Positions 52,658-61,429 of a stretch of 64,000 nt of DNA are shown one piece after another. Below the pieces are notes generated by a model. That model saw only the letters and a list, made by a program, of their open reading frames with translations, had not been told where the DNA came from and searched no databases. The DNA is from Betaproteobacteria bacterium (lineage in GTDB: Bacteria; Pseudomonadota; Gammaproteobacteria; Burkholderiales; SG8-41). The stretch's first letter is position 1. The number at the start of each line of letters is the position of its first letter. The DNA is taken from the NCBI GenBank assembly GCA_029863175.1, contig JAOTVX010000010.1, forward strand, positions 25,387 to 89,386. Direction: 5' to 3'. The position numbers and the translations under genes were made by a program.

Positions 52658-53818
52658 CTACTGGACGCGGCCCCCGAGCACCTCCGCAATCCAGTCGCTC
52701 ATGTAATCCACGGCGAGCGATCCATTGTCGGCTTGGCAATGCTCTGCCCCACCCTCCGCAAGCGTGAAGACCTTGAGCTCGCGCCGGGGGCTTTTGATTG
52801 CCGCGCTTAACAAGGCCTCCGCGTGAGAAAGCGGAATCTGCCGGTCGTTTTCCCCGTGCACGATCAACAACGGGCAGGCAATACGCTGGGCAGCGCCGTC
52901 GAGCTTGAACTGGCTGATGACCTTCATCGACTCCTCAATGCTCGCCTTGCCGAAGACCCAATTCAGGTGGTCGGCGAAATGCGAAACCGAGCGTTGCGTC
53001 GTCGCATTCGGATTCAAGCGCGCAACGACCCGCTCGTGCCAGTCCCACTGCGCCCCCCACGCGACGCAGCACTTGAGTCGCGGCTCGAACGCCGCCGCAC
53101 GCGGCGCGTAGTAGCCCCCGAGCGAGACCGCGATGATGCCAGCGCGCTCCGCGTCCACGTCGGCGCGCGTTTCGAGGTAGTCGAGCGCCGCGCTGGCCGG
53201 CTTCTCCATCTCCGGAATGCTTGGCAAATTTCTCAGCCGCAGCGCTTCGCCGACGCCGGGATGGTCGACGATGAGCGTCGCAATCCCCCGCCGCCGTAGC
53301 TCCTGGGCAATCCCGGCCAGGTAGATCCACTCCTTCATCACGTCGAGCCCGTCGAAATGGATCATGCAGGGCGCCCGTCCCTGCCCTTCCGCGGGGACGA
53401 ACAGGGCCGGCAGGGTGGTGCCACCGTACGGAACTTCGATCCATTCCACGACGTCCCTGCGGTAACGTATCCCGGCGCCGAAGGACTCCAGCATTTGGCG
53501 ATAGAGCATGGGCTTGCGCGGGTCCTTCGGATGGGCCTGACGCTCCGCCGTGAGGTAATACATGGACGCCCGCAGGAGCTTTCGGGCCGCCGAGTAGAGA
53601 TGCCCGGCCTTCTCGTCGGCCTGCGCGAGTGCATGAACCCGGCCAGCCATTTTCAGCCAACTCTGCAGGAACTCTTCCTGGGCGGGGTCGTCATTGCGGG
53701 CAGCAGCCTCGATGAGCGGGCGGCATACCTCGTCCACTTCACCGATGACCCCGCCAGCCCCCAGTGCGAGATTGACGGCCAGATTCCAGACGTAGTTGGT
53801 ACGGAACGGCTCGTACAC
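52658..53818 (-). CDS. Alpha/beta hydrolase (2,6-dihydropseudooxynicotine hydrolase-like)
   Basis: 386 residues: an N-terminal helical domain (1-130) followed by the alpha/beta hydrolase core. The nucleophile elbow is AVSLGGYYA, the Asp is in HGENDRQIP and the His in GGAEHCQ. The helical cap plus C-C bond hydrolase-like core resembles the group cleaving dihydropseudooxynicotine and polyketide substrates. The start is GTG at 53818 after AAGGAGAA. Probably acts on a carbonyl compound in the catabolic region. Confidence 0.82.
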   Translation of the reverse strand: MYEPFRTNYVWNLAVNLALGAGGVIGEVDEVCRPLIEAAARNDDPAQEEFLQSWLKMAGRVHALAQADEKAGHLYSAARKLLRASMYYLTAERQAHPKDPRKPMLYRQMLESFGAGIRYRRDVVEWIEVPYGGTTLPALFVPAEGQGRAPCMIHFDGLDVMKEWIYLAGIAQELRRRGIATLIVDHPGVGEALRLRNLPSIPEMEKPASAALDYLETRADVDAERAGIIAVSLGGYYAPRAAAFEPRLKCCVAWGAQWDWHERVVARLNPNATTQRSVSHFADHLNWVFGKASIEESMKVISQFKLDGAAQRIACPLLIVHGENDRQIPLSHAEALLSAAIKSPRRELKVFTLAEGGAEHCQADNGSLAVDYMSDWIAEVLGGRVQ

Positions 53819-53924
53819 CGTAGCTTCTCCTTGTTTTAGTCGGGCGTCAGGTCAATCGCACCACCGCCTGCACTTCCTTGTCGTGAATGATTCTAACGCG
53901 CCAACGACTGTTCGCCGCGATCCC

Positions 53925-53956
53925 ACAAAAAAGCCGTGCCCGTGTGCACGGCTTCC
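53925..53956 (-). terminator. Rho-independent terminator after tctA
   Basis: Stem AAGCCGTGC (53931-53939) / GCACGGCTT (53946-53954), loop 6 nt, followed on the minus strand by a run of six T. It ends the tctBA transcript 40 bp after the tctA stop. The best intrinsic terminator in the window. Confidence 0.85.
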
Positions 53957-53994
53957 CGTACGGCTAGTCCCGCATTGCGGGAACCGGGAGTCGG

Positions 53995-55521
53995 CTATGC
54001 TTCCTGCGGCTCTTCCAGCACCTGCTCGCGCTTCTTGCGTATGGCGGGCGCTAGCATGACCGCCAGGAACAGCGCGGTGGCAATCAGGAAGCCGGCGCTG
54101 ATCGGGCGCGTCAAGAAGACGGACGGATCGCCACGGGATATCAGCAGGGCGCGCCTCAAGTTCTCCTCCATCAGCGGGCCGAGCACGAAGGCGAGAATCA
54201 GCGGTGCGGGCTCGCACTTGAGCTTCACGAAGATGTAGCCGAGGAAGCCGAACATCAACGTCATGTTGATGTCGAGCGCCTGGTTGTTCACGCTGAAGAC
54301 GCCAATCGCCATGAAGCACATGATCGCCGGGAACAGCATCCGGTACGGTACGGTCAGCAGCTTCACCCACAGGCCGATCAGCGGGAGATTCAGCAGGACG
54401 AGCATGCCGTTTCCGATCCACATGCTGGCGATGAGACCCCAGAACAGCTCCGGGTTCTGGGTCATCACCTGCGGGCCCGGCGCGATACCCTGGATCGTGA
54501 GCGCTCCCAGCATCAGCGCCATCGTGCCGCTGCCCGGAATGCCGAGCGTCAGCGTCGGAATGAAGGCGCACTGGGCAGCCGCATTGTTGGCCGACTCGGG
54601 GCCCGCAACGCCCTCGATTGCACCCTTGCCGAAACGCGACGGATCCTTGGCCACCTTTTTCTCGAGCGCGTAGGTGGAGAAGGAGGCGATCGTCGGTCCG
54701 GCGCCCGGCAGCGTGCCGAAAAACGCGCCGATCGCGGTGCCGCGCATCGCCGGCCGCCACGACCGTTTGAAGTCATCGAGCGTCGGCCAGATGTTCTTGA
54801 TCTTCTGGAAAAGGAGGTCGCGCTTGGAACCGCCTCCCTCGAGATTGTTCACGACCTCGGCGAAGCCGAAGAGCCCCATTGCGATCACCACAAAACTGAT
54901 GCCGTCGGTGAGCCCTGACACGCCGAAGGCGAATCGCGACATCCCCGAATTGACGTCGGTGCCGACAATCCCGAAGAGCAGGCCGAGGACGATCATTGCC
55001 ATCGCTTTGAGTAGCGACCCGCTCGCAAGCACGGCCGAGGCCATGAGACCCATCACCATCAGCGAAAAATACTCGGGCGCGCCGAATTTGAGCGCCATTT
55101 CGGCGATCGGGGGCCCCGCGGTTGCAATCAGAATCGTGCCCACGGTGCCCGCGAAGAACGAACCCAGCGCGGCGATCGCCAGTGCCGGTCCTGCGCGGCC
55201 CTGCTTCGCCATCTCGTAGCCGTCGATACAGGTGACCACTGATGCCGACTCACCCGGCAGTTTCACCAGAATTGCCGTGGTGGACCCCCCGTATTGCGCG
55301 CCGTAGTAGATGCCCGCCAGCATGATGAGCGCGCCGACCGGCGGCAGGTTAAAGGTGATCGGCAGCAGCATCGCAATCGCCGCCAGCGGACCGATGCCGG
55401 GGAGCACGCCGATCAGCGTGCCGACGAACACACCGAGGAAACAGTACAGGAGGTTTATGGGCGTAACCGCCGTGGAAAAACCAAGGGTCAGATTGGGGAA
55501 ATACTCTGCGAAGAATTCCAT
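53995..55521 (-). CDS. tctA: Tripartite tricarboxylate transporter large permease (TctA)
   Basis: 508 residues, about twelve helices. It has the TctA signatures GVLPGIGPLAAIAMLLPITF, GGSTTAILVKLPGESASVVT and GTLPGAGPTIASFSTYALEK, and the long FGKGAIEGVAGPESANNAAA loop. It imports carboxylates with a TctC/Bug receptor. It follows tctB with one base between the stop and its ATG. Confidence 0.95.
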   Translation of the reverse strand: MEFFAEYFPNLTLGFSTAVTPINLLYCFLGVFVGTLIGVLPGIGPLAAIAMLLPITFNLPPVGALIMLAGIYYGAQYGGSTTAILVKLPGESASVVTCIDGYEMAKQGRAGPALAIAALGSFFAGTVGTILIATAGPPIAEMALKFGAPEYFSLMVMGLMASAVLASGSLLKAMAMIVLGLLFGIVGTDVNSGMSRFAFGVSGLTDGISFVVIAMGLFGFAEVVNNLEGGGSKRDLLFQKIKNIWPTLDDFKRSWRPAMRGTAIGAFFGTLPGAGPTIASFSTYALEKKVAKDPSRFGKGAIEGVAGPESANNAAAQCAFIPTLTLGIPGSGTMALMLGALTIQGIAPGPQVMTQNPELFWGLIASMWIGNGMLVLLNLPLIGLWVKLLTVPYRMLFPAIMCFMAIGVFSVNNQALDINMTLMFGFLGYIFVKLKCEPAPLILAFVLGPLMEENLRRALLISRGDPSVFLTRPISAGFLIATALFLAVMLAPAIRKKREQVLEEPQEA

Positions 55522-55522
55522 G

Positions 55523-55981
55523 TTATCTCCACCAGAAGAGGGGGTAGGGCATGTCGAGCCCCCAGATGAAAACGGCTACCGTCCCCAAAACCAGCACGGC
55601 CGCTATCCCCAAAGACTCGAGCCAATGGAATTCACGGCTCGCGAGAGTGCTCAGAATGACCACTGCAGCGATCGACAGAACGAATCCGACATCCAGCGTG
55701 TCAATGAGGAACCCGTACGTGTAGAACGCCAGGCTCAGTAAGAACAAGCCGCGCCAGCCGAATTTGCGGATGCTCTCACCCTGCACCATCGTCGAGCGAA
55801 ACGAGATGATCGCGCCCAGGGTCATCATGATCGCGCCCAGATAGGTCGGGAAATATCCCGGGCCCATGCGCATGGTGCTGCCCATCGGGTAGTCGCGGGC
55901 CACGATGATGGCGGCCAGGCCGAAGCCGATGAACATGAGCCCAGCCCAGAAGTCTTCCTGGCTTTTGATCTTGAATCGCAC
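55523..55981 (-). CDS. tctB: Tripartite tricarboxylate transporter small permease (TctB)
   Basis: 152 residues, four helices, beginning MRFKIKSQEDFWAGLMFIGF and containing the TctB-type MRMGPGYFPTYLGAIM segment. The start is GTG at 55981 with AGGAGG 7 nt upstream. No full-length tctC receptor is next to it. Confidence 0.9.
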   Translation of the reverse strand: MRFKIKSQEDFWAGLMFIGFGLAAIIVARDYPMGSTMRMGPGYFPTYLGAIMMTLGAIISFRSTMVQGESIRKFGWRGLFLLSLAFYTYGFLIDTLDVGFVLSIAAVVILSTLASREFHWLESLGIAAVLVLGTVAVFIWGLDMPYPLFWWR

Positions 55982-56210
55982 TGCGTCCTCCTGTTATCGA
56001 CCAGCCTGCCGACCCACGACCGGAGAATGTTTCCTCTTGCTCCAATGCCTTGATGCCAGCTTCTTGGTCATGCGCGCGGTTTCATGGACCGGTTCACCGC
56101 ACGCGCGACATTATGCCCCAAACTTTGGCTGCCCGCCTCGCGGAATCGTCCCATTTTTCTTGCGCCGCAACAACCCGGCCGGGCTGCCGCGGACCAGCGC
56201 GGCGGTGAAT

Positions 56211-56411
56211 CTAGTTGCGACGAGCGCCGCGAGCAGCGCCACCTGAGCGAGGGCTGGCTTGCGATGCGCCGTCAGCACGCTCCGGCGTAACCGGACCCGC
56301 CAGGGCGGAGATAATTGATCGATCGATACCGAGGCCGCCGATCTGCTGCCCGGCCGATTGAGCTCCGCACAAAAGAATCGCCGTCCATACGCCCGATTTC
56401 TCTTTTCCCAT
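56211..56411 (-). CDS. Possible 66-residue protein or receptor-gene remnant before tctB
   Basis: Starts MGKEKSGVWTAILLCGAQSA, which resembles a short signal peptide, then a nondescript Gly/Ala/Ser/Arg-rich tail. GGAGG lies 6 nt before the ATG, a very good ribosome site. It could be the surviving 5' end of a deleted tctC whose tail is now out of frame, or a small exported protein. No family recognised. Confidence 0.35.
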   Translation of the reverse strand: MGKEKSGVWTAILLCGAQSAGQQIGGLGIDRSIISALAGPVTPERADGASQASPRSGGAARGARRN

Positions 56412-56502
56412 CAGACACCTCCACCCAAGACATACGGGGGTAAGAGGGAAATTGACACAACAACTGCCTTACCGCCACCGGCACGGTGTCGTTGAATCAA
56501 CT

Positions 56503-56538
56503 ATATGATTTAATTACAATAATTTCTTCAAGTGCCCC
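56503..56538 (-). promoter_or_regulatory. AT-rich promoter candidate for the tctBA region
   Basis: On the minus strand TTGAAG, 17 nt, TCATAT lie in the only AT-rich block of this gap. The match is moderate. The leader to tctB would be over 500 nt, including the small ORF at 56211-56411. Confidence 0.3.
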
Positions 56539-56565
56539 ATCGACCGGCCCTGGCGCAATCACCCG

Positions 56566-57543
56566 TCAGGTTTTGCCCTGTACCTCGGGATTGATCACGT
56601 TGATCGGCTTGCCGGCCGTATACGCGAGCACCTGATCGAAGATGGTGCCGAAGGCCGACTCATAGCCATCACGCTCAACATAACCGATGTGAGGCGTGCA
56701 GACGACGTTGTCCATCTTGAGCAGCGGATGGTTGCCGTCGATCACCGGCTCTTCCTCGTATACATCGACTGCCGCCATACCCGGCCGGCCCGCGCGAAGC
56801 GCCGCCACCAGGGCGCCCGGCTCGACGACCGAGGCGCGGCTCGTATTAACAAAAAGCGCGGTCGGTTTCATGCGCGCGAGATCGCCCGCAGTCACCATGC
56901 CCAGCGTGCTCTTCGTCGCCCGCAGATGCACGCTCAGGACGTCAGATCGCTCGAATAGCGCCTCCTTTGCGGCCACGGCTTCAAAACCGTCGGCGCGAGC
57001 GCGCTCCATCGAGCCTTCCCGGCCCCACGCCAGCACATCCATCCCGAATGCCCTGCCATAACCCGCGACGCTCGCGCCGATGCGGCCATAACCGAGTATC
57101 CCCAGCGTGCGCCCGCGCACCGCAGTGCCGAGCAGGGTCTGCCAGCGCCCATTTTTCAGCGCAGCCATCTGCTGCGGAATCCCGCGCATCGCGGCGAGCA
57201 CCAGGCCCCACGCCAGCTCCGCCGTCGCGAATGACGGGCGCCCTGGATGCATATCGGAGGACACCAGGACGCCGCGCTGCGTGCAGGCGTCAACATCGAT
57301 GTGCGGATAGACGCTGCGCTGGGAAATCAGCTTGAGCTTGGGCAGGCGCTCGATGAGCGGCGCACGAATCGGCGTGCGCTCCCGGATCAGCACCAGTGCT
57401 TCCGTGTCCTTGAGCCGGTCCGCGAGGACGTTCAGGTCCTTGGTATGGTCGTTCCAGATCTTGACGTCATGGCCCTTCAGTTTGTCGAAACAGGCGAGGT
57501 GCCGGATGGCGTCGAGCGTATCGTCGAGTATCGTTATCTTCAT
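56566..57543 (-). CDS. D-2-hydroxyacid dehydrogenase family protein
   Basis: 325 residues. Rossmann motif [47 protein letters not shown], Arg in [14 protein letters not shown], Glu in [22 protein letters not shown] and His in [13 protein letters not shown]. It is a second, distinct member besides 49420-50415; the N-terminal [16 protein letters not shown] is typical of the PGDH-like subgroup beside tct transporters. The start ATG is only a few nt from a heptad array and has no ribosome site. Confidence 0.9.
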   Translation of the reverse strand: MKITILDDTLDAIRHLACFDKLKGHDVKIWNDHTKDLNVLADRLKDTEALVLIRERTPIRAPLIERLPKLKLISQRSVYPHIDVDACTQRGVLVSSDMHPGRPSFATAELAWGLVLAAMRGIPQQMAALKNGRWQTLLGTAVRGRTLGILGYGRIGASVAGYGRAFGMDVLAWGREGSMERARADGFEAVAAKEALFERSDVLSVHLRATKSTLGMVTAGDLARMKPTALFVNTSRASVVEPGALVAALRAGRPGMAAVDVYEEEPVIDGNHPLLKMDNVVCTPHIGYVERDGYESAFGTIFDQVLAYTAGKPINVINPEVQGKT

Positions 57544-57549
57544 ATTGAT

Positions 57550-57672
57550 GGGTGATGGGTGACGGGTGACTAAAGCCTAACTCAAGAATACGAAGCGACA
57601 TATTGCTCCGCAGACAAACGGGTTTCTCGACTCACGGATCACGATTCACGATTCACGATTCACGATTCACGG
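57550..57672. repeat. Heptad inverted array between the dehydrogenase and lyase genes
   Basis: Left arm GGGTGAT GGGTGAC GGGTGAC (57550-57570); right arm TCACGGA TCACGAT TCACGAT TCACGAT TCACGAT TCACGGC (about 57632-57673). It lies between two genes on the same strand and touches the borders of both. Confidence 0.85.
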
Positions 57673-57674
57673 CT

Positions 57675-59039
57675 TTAGTTAAGCCAGCCGCTCGCGCGCG
57701 TCTGCGCCAGCACGTCGTCCACGATTTGCGGCGCGAGCCCGACGTAAGTTGTCGGATCCAGCACCGCGCGCAGCTCCGCACGGGTGAGCGCGGTGCCGAC
57801 ACGCTTGTCCTGCACGAGCGCTTCTTCGAAGGTGATGCCGTGCTCGATGCCGTGCATCGAAATCTCGTAGACCAGCTCGTGTGCCGTCTGCTTGCCCACC
57901 TTCTCGGAGAGCGCAAACATGACACGCTCCGACAGCAGGAAGCCGCCAAGCAGGTCGAGGTTGCTGCGCATTTTTTCCGGGTTCACCACCAGCCCGGAGA
58001 GCACGTAGCGCATGCTCGCGAGCAGCGCGCCCGCCATCTGGCATGTTTCCGGCAACGCGCGCCATTCGGCGCGCCAGGAGGCGGCGTCGCGCTCGTGCTC
58101 GATGATCATGCATTCCAGCATGAGGGCAACGTTGTAGCGCAGGGCGCGCGCCACCCCGGACGCGCCTTCCACCGTGCTCGGGTTGCGCTTGTGCGGCATG
58201 GTTGACGAACCGAGCTTGCCCGCGCTGAAGGGCTCCGCGAGCTCATTGATCTCGTTGTGCTGCAAAATGAGAATCTCGTTCGCGATCTTGCCCAACGTCG
58301 CGCCCAGCATGCCGAGGACGCAGGCGTACTCCGCGAAGCGGTCGCGCGCGGCTTGCCAGGAGATGTCCGCGACCCCCAGCCCCAAGCGCTTCATGACGCG
58401 ACGGTCGAGCTCATTCGCCTGCGGTCCATAAGAGGCCTTGGTGCCGACGGCGCCGACCAGGCCACCCACGAATAGGCGCGGCTCGAGCTCGCGCATGCGC
58501 TGATGATGCCGGCCCATCTCGGAAAGCCAGACGGCGCACTTGTGGCCGAACGTGATGGGCAGTGCCTGCACGCCGTGCGTGCGTCCGACCATTGGCGTTG
58601 CGCGATGCTTTTCAGCGAGGCTGTAGATCCCCTTGCCGACCGCTTTCATATCGCGCAGGAAGACGGCATGAGCGTCCTTGAGCTGTAGCACCGTGCCGGT
58701 GTCGAGCACATCCTGAGTCGTCGGGCCAAAGTGAACGTATTCCCCGAGCTCCGGCCTGCATTTTGCCTGCAATGCCCGTAGTGCCGGGACCAGCGGGTGC
58801 TTGATCCGCCTGATCTCGGCGCCGATCGCTTCCATATCCACGTCATCGGCCCGGGCCTTCGCGGCGATCTCGTCCCCCGCAGCGCGTGGAATGATGCCGA
58901 GCCCCGCCTGCTCCAGCGCGAGCGCTGCCTCGAACTCGTACCACTTCTGGACGCGGTTGCGGTCGTCGAAAATGGCGCGCAGCTCATCGGTGCTCCAGAT
59001 GTGCTTGAGCAGCGCGTCGTCGAATACGCCGGAGGCCAT
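57675..59039 (-). CDS. Adenylosuccinate lyase/CMLE-type fumarase superfamily lyase
   Basis: 454 residues. The superfamily signature GSSTMPHKRNPS is present, with HFGPTTQDVLDTG and VGRTHGVQALPITFG. Catabolic neighbours (hydroxyacid dehydrogenase, CoA-transferase, tct) favour a 3-carboxymuconate cycloisomerase-like or other substrate over purine synthesis. Whether it is PurB cannot be decided from sequence alone. GGAAG precedes the ATG. Confidence 0.85.
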   Translation of the reverse strand: MASGVFDDALLKHIWSTDELRAIFDDRNRVQKWYEFEAALALEQAGLGIIPRAAGDEIAAKARADDVDMEAIGAEIRRIKHPLVPALRALQAKCRPELGEYVHFGPTTQDVLDTGTVLQLKDAHAVFLRDMKAVGKGIYSLAEKHRATPMVGRTHGVQALPITFGHKCAVWLSEMGRHHQRMRELEPRLFVGGLVGAVGTKASYGPQANELDRRVMKRLGLGVADISWQAARDRFAEYACVLGMLGATLGKIANEILILQHNEINELAEPFSAGKLGSSTMPHKRNPSTVEGASGVARALRYNVALMLECMIIEHERDAASWRAEWRALPETCQMAGALLASMRYVLSGLVVNPEKMRSNLDLLGGFLLSERVMFALSEKVGKQTAHELVYEISMHGIEHGITFEEALVQDKRVGTALTRAELRAVLDPTTYVGLAPQIVDDVLAQTRASGWLN

Positions 59040-59050
59040 ATCGAACTTCC

Positions 59051-59153
59051 GTGAGTGGTAAGTGGTGAGTGGTGAGTCGTGAATGGTGAGTGGACAAACC
59101 CGTTAACGCGCTACCCGTTGCGTTTTTCCATTCACTATTCACTATTCACGCTG
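59051..59153. repeat. Heptad inverted array between the LVIVD gene and the lyase gene
   Basis: Left arm six units GTGAGTG GTAAGTG GTGAGTG GTGAGTC GTGAATG GTGAGTG (59051-59092); right arm CATTCAC TATTCAC TATTCAC GCTG (59129-59153). The loop has AAACCCGTTAACG, related to the loop at 50415-50498. Confidence 0.88.
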
Positions 59154-59160
59154 TTCCTTG

Positions 59161-60399
59161 TCATCCAATACGCTCGAGAATGTGAAGCCCCCGAACCCGG
59201 TCGAGCAGATAAATGAGGCCCCTATCATCCACCGTCACGTCATTGCTCTGCACGCGCTCGGAGCCTCCCGGCACGTCGGGCAGGTAATACGCCACCTCTT
59301 TGAGCGCATGGGGCCGGGAGATGTCGATGATGCGCAGCCCATAGGCAAACCATGCCACCGGGATCTCGGTGCCCGTGACCTTCTCGCAAGGTTGATGGCA
59401 ACCGGTCATCCGCGGCTGCGGCTCGTCGGGCATGCCCTCGACCTGGAAAGTCGAGATCGGCTGCGGATGTTTCTCGTCGGTGATGTCCACCATCCACAGA
59501 AATGACGCGGGATACTTCGGAAATTGCTCCATCCGGAACACGTCCTCGTCCGTGACCAGCATGAAATCGCGATTGCTGATCTTGAAGGGAATGCGCAGCG
59601 CCGTATGAGTCGGCCACGGGAACGGCGGGCTCCAGTCGAGGCCCGAGACAAACTTGGGCTTCGTCATGTCGTCGATATTCAGTATCACGAGACCGCCGTG
59701 CCAGTAGCTCGTGTAGAGCCGGTTGCCGTAGCGCAGCGGGTGATGGCACTTGTGCGCGTCACGTTCCCACGTCGGCTCCTCCCCTCCGGCCACCCACTGC
59801 CCGGGCATCCACCACCGGCCAACCTCTTCCGGCTCTGCCGGGTCCTTGAGATCGAGGATCATCATGATATTGCCGACGTAACCCTCCATGGTCGGCGAGA
59901 TGTAGGCGTAGCGACCGTCGAAATCGAAGCGGTGCACGCCACGCGCGTAGGTCGGTCCCGGCTTGTCCGTCGTATCCCAGTTGGTGATAAGCCGAGGCCG
60001 CGCAGGATTGGAAACGTCGTAAATGCCGAGCCCGCCGTGGTAGTCCTCGGGTGGCGCCTCACCCTGGGCTGCCTCCGCGCGCAGAATTTCGCGGTTGGTC
60101 ACCATGATGCCGTCGCACACGCGCACCTTGTGCGAGTGGGTACCCGTCGGCATCGAGATAGACGCGAGCTGCCTGGGATGCTTTGGATCCGATACGTCCA
60201 CAATCAACGTGCCGTGGGGGTTATGCATGTTGCCGATGTAGGCGATCCCCTTCTCGACGACAACCTGCCCGCCGCCTGCACAGTCGAACCAGGTCATGGG
60301 CTGCAGACCTGTGTCGCGCGTAGCGTGCACGTGCCCGACGCCCCCGCCCTGCCGGACATCAACGTAGCCGACTTCCTTGATGCCTTTTGCCTTAGCCAT
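59161..60399 (-). CDS. LVIVD-repeat protein (beta-propeller-like)
   Basis: 412 residues with recurring blades of the LVIVD type: GTLIVDVSDPKHPRQLASIS, LGIYDVSNPARPRLITNW, NIMMILDLKDPAEPEEVGRW, LVILNIDDMTKPKFVSGL, FLWMVDITDEKHPQPISTF and LRIIDISRPHALKEVAYY. There is no signal peptide from the start at 60399 (AGAGGA upstream). Regularly spaced His and Cys (MHNPHG, THSHK, HKCHHP, GCHQPC) hint at metal binding, reminiscent of selenium-binding-protein-like propellers. Function unknown. Confidence 0.8.
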   Translation of the reverse strand: MAKAKGIKEVGYVDVRQGGGVGHVHATRDTGLQPMTWFDCAGGGQVVVEKGIAYIGNMHNPHGTLIVDVSDPKHPRQLASISMPTGTHSHKVRVCDGIMVTNREILRAEAAQGEAPPEDYHGGLGIYDVSNPARPRLITNWDTTDKPGPTYARGVHRFDFDGRYAYISPTMEGYVGNIMMILDLKDPAEPEEVGRWWMPGQWVAGGEEPTWERDAHKCHHPLRYGNRLYTSYWHGGLVILNIDDMTKPKFVSGLDWSPPFPWPTHTALRIPFKISNRDFMLVTDEDVFRMEQFPKYPASFLWMVDITDEKHPQPISTFQVEGMPDEPQPRMTGCHQPCEKVTGTEIPVAWFAYGLRIIDISRPHALKEVAYYLPDVPGGSERVQSNDVTVDDRGLIYLLDRVRGLHILERIG

Positions 60400-60607
60400 A
60401 TTTGATCCTCTTGACGATGCCGCCCCGGACTTCCCGGCGCCACCGCTGCCCATTCGAACTTGCGGGGCTAATCCGGCACGACGTAGCGGGCTCGCCGGCA
60501 ATTATGTCATCTCATCGCGCCCGCGAAATACCCCGTTCACACATCGTGGACTGTAAGCCGTCCGGGCACGATGCTATGATTTGAGCGCTGTTTTCCCAAG
60601 GCCCGCC

Positions 60608-60928
60608 ATGACCCAGTCCGCGCCTTCCAAACTGTGTAGCCTTGCCGAGCTCGCCGCACGCATTCCGGACGGTTGCGCGCTTGGACTCGGCGGCGTGTTC
60701 CTGCACCGCGGCCCGTTTGCACTCGTGCGGGAGCTCGCGCGCCAGAAGCGGCGCAACCTCGAGATCGTCAAGCCCTCGCCGGGCTACGACCTCGATCTGC
60801 TGTGCCGATCGCAGGCAGTCGCGAGGGTCCGTGCCGGCATCGTTGCGATGGAGGGCAATTTCGGCCTCGCCCCGTGGTATCGGCGCGCCATCGAGCGCAA
60901 GGAGGCGCAGCTCGAAGAGCACGCCTGA
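60608..60928 (+). CDS. CoA-transferase subunit A, N-terminal part (cut by in-frame TGA)
   Basis: Family I CoA-transferase (glutaconate CoA-transferase type), subunit A. This frame gives residues 1-106: GCALGLGGVFLHRGPFALVREL and EGNFGLAPWYRRAIERKEAQ, ending LEEHA. It then meets TGA, and the same frame continues directly as MTLVAGLRAAAYGIPFQPVAG in the next feature. In intact relatives this is one protein and the TGA position would be an ordinary codon (TGC is one change away). The start ATG 60608 has only a weak ribosome site. Confidence 0.8.
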   Translation: MTQSAPSKLCSLAELAARIPDGCALGLGGVFLHRGPFALVRELARQKRRNLEIVKPSPGYDLDLLCRSQAVARVRAGIVAMEGNFGLAPWYRRAIERKEAQLEEHA

Positions 60929-61429
60929 ATGACCCTCGTCGCGGGGCTGCGTGCAGCCGCATACGGAATCCCCTTCCAGCCAGTAGCGGGTGTGCACGGC
61001 AGCGACATCGCGCAGCTCAACGGCTGGCGCAAGATCGCAGATCCCTACGGCTCGGGCGTGGAGGTCTATGTGATTCCCGCGATACAACCCGACGTCGCGG
61101 TGATCCATGCCAACGAGATCGACGAACAGGGCAACGCTCGCGTACTGGGTTCACCGTTTTGGGACCATCCGCTTACGCGTGCGGCGCGGCGCGTGCTCGT
61201 CACGGCCGAGAAGCTCGTGCCGTCCAGCACGCTCGCTGCACAACCCGAGCTGACGCTCGTGCCCGGTTTCATGGTGGAAGCGGCGGCCGTCGTTCCGCGT
61301 GGGGCGTGGCCCGGGTCAATGCACCCGCTCTACGAAGTCGATTACCCGGCCGTCGAAGCCTACCTCACGGACGCGCCGGGTGCGCTCGAAGCCCACCTCG
61401 CCGCCGCTCCCGAAAGCCGTGACGAGTGA
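60929..61429 (+). CDS. CoA-transferase subunit A, C-terminal part (same frame after TGA)
   Basis: Residues following the TGA at 60926-60928: AAAYGIPFQPVAGVHGSDIA, VYVIPAIQPDVAVIHANEID and LTLVPGFMVEAAAVVPRGAW, i.e. the rest of subunit A. The ATG directly after the stop (TGAATG) could permit reinitiation, giving a split enzyme; otherwise this is a nonsense-mutated gene or a base error. Its own stop lies in a GTGACGA heptad. Confidence 0.8.
   Translation: MTLVAGLRAAAYGIPFQPVAGVHGSDIAQLNGWRKIADPYGSGVEVYVIPAIQPDVAVIHANEIDEQGNARVLGSPFWDHPLTRAARRVLVTAEKLVPSSTLAAQPELTLVPGFMVEAAAVVPRGAWPGSMHPLYEVDYPAVEAYLTDAPGALEAHLAAAPESRDE

Larger units (their letters stand above)
55982..56565. other. 584-bp upstream region of tctBA with a small ORF and AT-rich promoter-like patch
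   Basis: In most tct operons a tctC receptor gene occupies this place. Here I see only a 66-codon frame (56211-56411) and an AT-rich block at 56500-56540. The remainder (55982-56210) shows nothing recognisable. Confidence 0.5.

Noticed and set aside
60926..60928. Selenocysteine codon in CoA-transferase
   Set aside because: No known selenoprotein in this family, and the following hairpin is short. A nonsense mutation or split gene is simpler. Kept only as an open option.
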